NCBI GenBank assembly: GCA_947178505.1 | Contig: CAMWYR010000017.1 | Span: forward strand, 1-44,076 | Length of the DNA: 44,076 bases | Direction: 5' to 3' | Source of the DNA: an uncultured Muribaculaceae bacterium | GTDB lineage: Bacteria > Bacteroidota > Bacteroidia > Bacteroidales > Muribaculaceae | In this document: positions 40,630 through 44,076 of the stretch, in pieces | Layout of the letters: every line of letters begins with the position of its first letter | How positions within the stretch are numbered: position 1 is the first letter of the stretch | Made by a program: the position numbers and the translations under genes | The notes under the pieces: model-generated | What the model saw: the letters and a program-made list of their open reading frames with translations, nothing else | What the model was told of the DNA's origin: nothing | Database searches by the model: none

Positions 40630-41958
40630 ATGAAATATGTAAATTCGGGTGAGGGAAAGATTCCCTTGATATCGCTGTTAGCCATATTGGCGATATCACT
40701 CACCATCAATCTTCCGGGCCTTGCAGTGTCGCCGATGCTGGGACACTTGCGCCACGTGTTCCATTCATCGGAGCTGGAGTCGCAATTGCTGACATCGCTC
40801 CCCAATCTTGTAATGATTCCTGTCGTGCTGATCGCCGGGCGCATCGCTACTCCTAAATGGCAGACGGCCGTGCTGACTTCGGGCCTCGCTATTTTCCTTC
40901 TGAGCGGCGTGATGAGCCTTTTTGCAAGCAGTATGGGCATGCTAATCTTCCTGGGCTGTCTGGGCGGCGTGGGCTGCGGTCTTGTGGTGCCGATTGCCGC
41001 AGGCATGATTTCGGAATGGTTTGTGGCCAAACCGCGTCAGAATGATCTGGGATTGAAATCAACTACATCGAACGCGATGGTCATCATCGCCAATCTGTAC
41101 GTGGGCTGGGTGGCCGTCAGCAACTGGCATGCGGCGTTCGCCGTCTATCTGGTGCCCATCATTCCACTGGTGCTTGTGCCGTTCCTGACCCAGAAATACA
41201 TCAGGAAGCATGGCGTATTCAATTCTGAGGCTGCTGCGTCTGCCTCTGCAGCCGCTGCGAAAAATGCAAAGGCTCAGGAAGCATATCACTTCCAGGGATC
41301 TGAATCAACCCGACTTCTTGTCGGCCTTATCATACTTTATGTGCTTCTTACTTATGCGACAACCTCCATTTCTTATTATGCGCCGTTTATGATGGAGAAA
41401 TATGGTATGTCGACCTCTCAGGCAGGTATCGTCACGGCAGCATACTATCTTATGGTGGCAGTGTCGGGAGCATTCGTGGGCTCACTGAAGCGTTTCTTCG
41501 GGCGTCCGGTAATGTTCATCTGTCTCGGTATCATCGCAATCGGGCTGGGTGTGATAGGCTTTACCAAGAGTTATCTCCTGCTTATCATTTCCTCGCTGCT
41601 CGTAGGGTTTGCCTATGGTATCGTGCAGCCGGTGATTTATAACAAGACCACCTATATCGCCCCGAGTCAGAAAGCCGGTATGACGTATTTCGGATATGTG
41701 CTGTCGTCAAACTATCTTTCGATCATGATGGTGCCGTTCGTCGACGGATTCTTCCGCAAGATCTTCCATTCGACTTCTCCGGGCTTCGAGTTCGTGTTCT
41801 CGGCAGTCGTGGTCTGCCTGCTACTGGCATGGGCATTGCTCGAACATAAGAACTACGTATTCGCAGTAAATCCTGCCACTGCCGCTCCTTCCGAACAGGA
41901 AGTCCAGGCCGCCGAAGCCGCTGAAAAAATCCTTGATAAGAAAGATTCTGCAAAGTGA
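40630..41958 (+). CDS. Major facilitator superfamily transporter
   Basis: 442 residues with about twelve membrane spans, split by a cytoplasmic loop near residues 195-220 that is Ala/Lys rich (SEAAASASAAAAKNAKAQEA). Family blocks: LAISLTINLPGLAVSPML in TM1, VLIAGRIATPKW in loop 2-3, GCLGGVGCGLVVPIAAGMISEWF, and GSLKRFFGRPVMFI in the second half. It likely imports a sugar or sugar acid with protons, because galM starts 1 nt after its stop. The substrate is not determined. The 125 nt before it hold no convincing promoter. Confidence 0.85.
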   Translation: MKYVNSGEGKIPLISLLAILAISLTINLPGLAVSPMLGHLRHVFHSSELESQLLTSLPNLVMIPVVLIAGRIATPKWQTAVLTSGLAIFLLSGVMSLFASSMGMLIFLGCLGGVGCGLVVPIAAGMISEWFVAKPRQNDLGLKSTTSNAMVIIANLYVGWVAVSNWHAAFAVYLVPIIPLVLVPFLTQKYIRKHGVFNSEAAASASAAAAKNAKAQEAYHFQGSESTRLLVGLIILYVLLTYATTSISYYAPFMMEKYGMSTSQAGIVTAAYYLMVAVSGAFVGSLKRFFGRPVMFICLGIIAIGLGVIGFTKSYLLLIISSLLVGFAYGIVQPVIYNKTTYIAPSQKAGMTYFGYVLSSNYLSIMMVPFVDGFFRKIFHSTSPGFEFVFSAVVVCLLLAWALLEHKNYVFAVNPATAAPSEQEVQAAEAAEKILDKKDSAK

Positions 41959-41959
41959 C

Positions 41960-43006
41960 ATGAAAATAACTCAGCATAGCTATCCCTGCTCAAAGGGAGA
42001 AATCAGGCTTTTCCGTCTTGAAAATTCCCGTGGAGCCTGGGTTGAGCTCTCGTCCCTGGGAGCCGGCATCACAGGCGTGGGCGTGCCTGACAGTAAGGGA
42101 GTGATTGAAAACGTTGCGCTCTGCTACGAGACTCCGGATCTTTATCTTGGTGACGGCCCGAATATGGGTAAGTGTCCCGGCCGATATGCCAACCGCATTG
42201 GCCACGGCCGCATTGAAGTGGGCGGAAAGAAGTATCAACTCAACTGCAATCTTCCACCGCATCATCTTCATGGAGGCGCCGACGGCCTTCAGAATCAACT
42301 GTGGGATGCGGAAGTCCTGGAGGATGGCGTGCGTTTCTCAGTAACTTCGCCCGATGGCCATGAGAACTATCCGGGTAACCTGAAGGTGACTGCGACCTAT
42401 CGCTGGAACGACGATATGGAACTGTCGCTGGAATTTGAGGCTGAAAGCGACGCTGAGACCGTCATTAATCTGACGAATCATGCTTACTGGAATCTACGCG
42501 GCGCTACGGCAGGGACGGCGCTGGATCATGAACTGAAGATGAAGGCCTCCCGTTACCTTGAGACCGACCACACACTGCTTCCCACAGGAGTATCGATTCC
42601 TACAAGCGGAAATCCGATGGACTTCAGTGAGTTTAAGACGATCAGATGTGATATCAATGCCGACTTCGAACCGCTGAAGATCGGTAAGGGATATGATCAC
42701 TGCTGGGTGATCGATGAGTGGGTACCGGGACGCATGAGTGAGGAGGTGGTCGTTATCCGCGAACCGCAGAGTCGTCGCACGCTGACCATTGACTCTGATC
42801 AGCCCGGTGTGCAGATATATTCGGGCAACTGGCTCACCGGATCGCCTAAAGGCCCCGGGGGCTTTGAATATTCAGATTACGATGGTTTGGCCGTGGAAAT
42901 GCAGGGATTTCCGGATGCGCCCAACCGTCCGGAGTTTCCGTCGCAGACACTGATTCCCGGAAAACCATACAAACGTTTGATTAATTTTAAATTCGGTACA
43001 TACTGA
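41960..43006 (+). CDS. galM: Aldose 1-epimerase (mutarotase)
   Basis: 348 residues, interconverts alpha and beta anomers of galactose, glucose or other aldoses. Conserved blocks: LSSLGAGITGVGVPDSKG, GRYANRIGHGRIEVGGKKYQL, HHLHGGADGLQNQLW (a substrate His), LTNHAYWNL (the catalytic His), DHCWVID, VQIYSGNWL and AVEMQGFPDAPNRPEF (the catalytic Glu). No signal peptide. The ATG at 41960 is 1 nt after the MFS stop; an in-frame start at 41933 would overlap it. The pair suggests uptake and anomer conversion of a sugar. Confidence 0.93.
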   Translation: MKITQHSYPCSKGEIRLFRLENSRGAWVELSSLGAGITGVGVPDSKGVIENVALCYETPDLYLGDGPNMGKCPGRYANRIGHGRIEVGGKKYQLNCNLPPHHLHGGADGLQNQLWDAEVLEDGVRFSVTSPDGHENYPGNLKVTATYRWNDDMELSLEFEAESDAETVINLTNHAYWNLRGATAGTALDHELKMKASRYLETDHTLLPTGVSIPTSGNPMDFSEFKTIRCDINADFEPLKIGKGYDHCWVIDEWVPGRMSEEVVVIREPQSRRTLTIDSDQPGVQIYSGNWLTGSPKGPGGFEYSDYDGLAVEMQGFPDAPNRPEFPSQTLIPGKPYKRLINFKFGTY

Positions 43007-43019
43007 TCTCAGGCAGGCG

Positions 43020-43976
43020 ATGACGGAGCGCATCTCTCAGAATATTTCCGTAGTAATCCCGGTCTATAATCGGCCGGGATTGATATTACGCTGTCTTGAG
43101 TCGATCCTCGCACAGACAGTGCGTCCACATTCGCTAATAGTTGTTGATAACAATTCCACTGACGACACACAGGCACGAATTGAAGAATGGATAGATAATA
43201 ACTGTGGAAAAACGGAAATGGTCATTTCCTTACTCGAGGAGGAGACTCCGGGGGCATGTGCCGCACGAAATGCCGGCCTGAAGGCTGTAAAATCGCCCTA
43301 TACACTATTCTTTGATTCGGATGATGTAATGCGCGTGCAGCTGATAGAAAAGGCGGAGGAAGCTATTAAAAAGGGAAATGAGCCTGATTTAATAGTGTGG
43401 CAGGCTGAGGTAATATCCACTGACGGAAGAAAATATAAGAAACCCTTCCACACCTCCGCACTCGCGTACCGCCAGATATATAACTCTATTCTGTCGACTC
43501 AGCAATACCTTGCAAAGACAACCTTATTCCGGCGGGTAGGCGGATGGAATAATGATGCATTAATTTGGAATGACTGGGAACTTGGACTCCGGATAGTTGC
43601 CACAAACCCTTCGGTAGAATATATTCCGGAGGTGTTGGTAACGATTTATTCTCAGGCAGAATCGATCACGGGCACTTCCTATCATTCAAAAAGGGGTCAG
43701 CGTGAGACAACACTCAGAATCATAGACGACTGCCTCAACCAGACTACAAGCCCGAACAATATACACAAGGAGATCCGCCACGCACTTCCCTATATCGCAA
43801 TAAATATTGCGGCCCATTACGCGAGAGAAAAGACAGAGGAGGAAACCTACAAAAGCTTAAAAGCATATGCACTCTCCGGCGCAACTCCAATAGAAAAAAT
43901 AAAACTTCGGCTCCTTTTCCACTACCTCCATCTTGGAGGGCGCGCAGCCTACTATCTCTGGGCCCTCCCCCACTGA
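43020..43976 (+). CDS. Glycosyltransferase family 2
   Basis: 318 residues, GT-A fold. N-terminal ISVVIPVYNRPGLILRCLESILAQT with LIVVDNNSTDDT (nucleotide-sugar site) and CAARNAGLKAV, then the DxD-type metal site FFDSDDVM, and a later WNDWELGLRI acceptor motif. No membrane segment is clear. It follows galM by 13 nt with a purine-rich AGGCAGGCG upstream. The DNA is visibly AT-richer than the neighbouring genes, most clearly about 43140-43440 and 43780-43960, which may mark acquired DNA. The sugar and acceptor are unknown; surface polysaccharide or glycoprotein synthesis is likely. Confidence 0.88.
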   Translation: MTERISQNISVVIPVYNRPGLILRCLESILAQTVRPHSLIVVDNNSTDDTQARIEEWIDNNCGKTEMVISLLEEETPGACAARNAGLKAVKSPYTLFFDSDDVMRVQLIEKAEEAIKKGNEPDLIVWQAEVISTDGRKYKKPFHTSALAYRQIYNSILSTQQYLAKTTLFRRVGGWNNDALIWNDWELGLRIVATNPSVEYIPEVLVTIYSQAESITGTSYHSKRGQRETTLRIIDDCLNQTTSPNNIHKEIRHALPYIAINIAAHYAREKTEEETYKSLKAYALSGATPIEKIKLRLLFHYLHLGGRAAYYLWALPH

Positions 43977-44020
43977 TCCTAATGTAACCATCGGCGTCAT
44001 AAGATTTAACTTCCTGAAAA

Positions 44021-44055
44021 ATAAAAAAGGAGACAATCTTTCGATTATCTCCTTT
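44021..44055 (-). terminator. rRNA operon terminator
   Basis: On the minus strand GGAGATAATC, a GAAA tetraloop and GATTGTCTCC form a 10-bp stem (one U-G wobble) followed by a T-run. It directly follows the 5S-like end at 44058. Confidence 0.8.
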
Positions 44056-44057
44056 CA

Positions 44058-44076
44058 AGGTGGCGATTACCTACTC
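44058..44076 (-). rRNA. rrf: 3' end of a 5S rRNA gene, cut by the window edge
   Basis: The minus strand reads GAGTAGGTAATCGCCACC, the shape of the terminal GAGAGTAGGT...GCC end of bacterial 5S rRNA, immediately before a terminator hairpin. Only about 19 bases are inside the window, so the call rests on this motif and context. Confidence 0.7.

Noticed and set aside
1..44076. CRISPR arrays, insertion sequences, tRNA genes
   Set aside because: Looked for regularly spaced repeats, transposase frames and cloverleaf patterns; found none.

Overview
The window looks like a chromosomal segment from an anaerobic gut member of the Bacteroidales, most likely Muribaculaceae (genus not determined). The clues are the MurF-alanine racemase fusion, DUF4831, DUF4271 and DUF2723 proteins, type IX (Por) C-terminal sorting tails, a succinate/acyl-CoA CoA-transferase, and many copies of the Bacteroidetes promoter pair TTTG - about 20 nt - TAnnTTTG. 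The DNA is fairly GC-rich and almost wholly coding.

Layout. 0.1-2.5 kb: two secreted proteins, the second a CotH-type kinase with a single-base deletion near its 3' end. 2.5-2.9 kb: an intergenic stretch with a perfect promoter, nested inverted repeats and a terminator, a good candidate for an unannotated structured RNA. 2.95-11 kb: housekeeping genes on the plus strand (murF-alr, nnr, DUF4831, xseA, xseB, fructose-bisphosphate aldolase). 11.1-12.5 kb: nadK and a CBS/ACT-like gene on the minus strand, divergent from pdxJ-exbB-exbD-tonB (12.8-15.5 kb); pdxJ has a long, foldable leader.

15.7-19.6 kb: a compact cassette of phage-type genes with its own host-type promoter: a small acidic protein, a probable HK97-fold major capsid protein, a small protein, a probable neck/head-tail connector, a holin-like membrane protein and a T7-lysozyme-type amidase with all five key residues. 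38.9-40.5 kb: a lone intact portal-like gene, about 19 kb away, with only ordinary chromosomal genes between. No integrase, terminase, tail genes or attachment repeats are visible. These two islands are the most unusual content. They could be a dispersed, domesticated head-and-lysis system (gene-transfer-agent-like) or the pieces of a broken prophage.

19.7-22.6 kb: a CoA-transferase and miaB, transcribed divergently from overlapping promoters. 22.6-33.8 kb: a long minus-strand array that may be one transcript: DUF2723 membrane protein, polysaccharide deacetylase, NAD-dependent epimerase, DUF4271, hemD, a two-receiver PPDK-N protein, and a coiled-coil protein. 33.9-38.8 kb, minus strand: a secreted sorting-tail protein, secG, a helical protein, lptE, a sigma-54 activator and an acyltransferase. 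40.6-44 kb, plus strand: an MFS transporter, galM and an AT-richer family 2 glycosyltransferase. The last bases read as the 3' end of a 5S rRNA on the minus strand with its terminator, so an rRNA operon probably lies just beyond the window.
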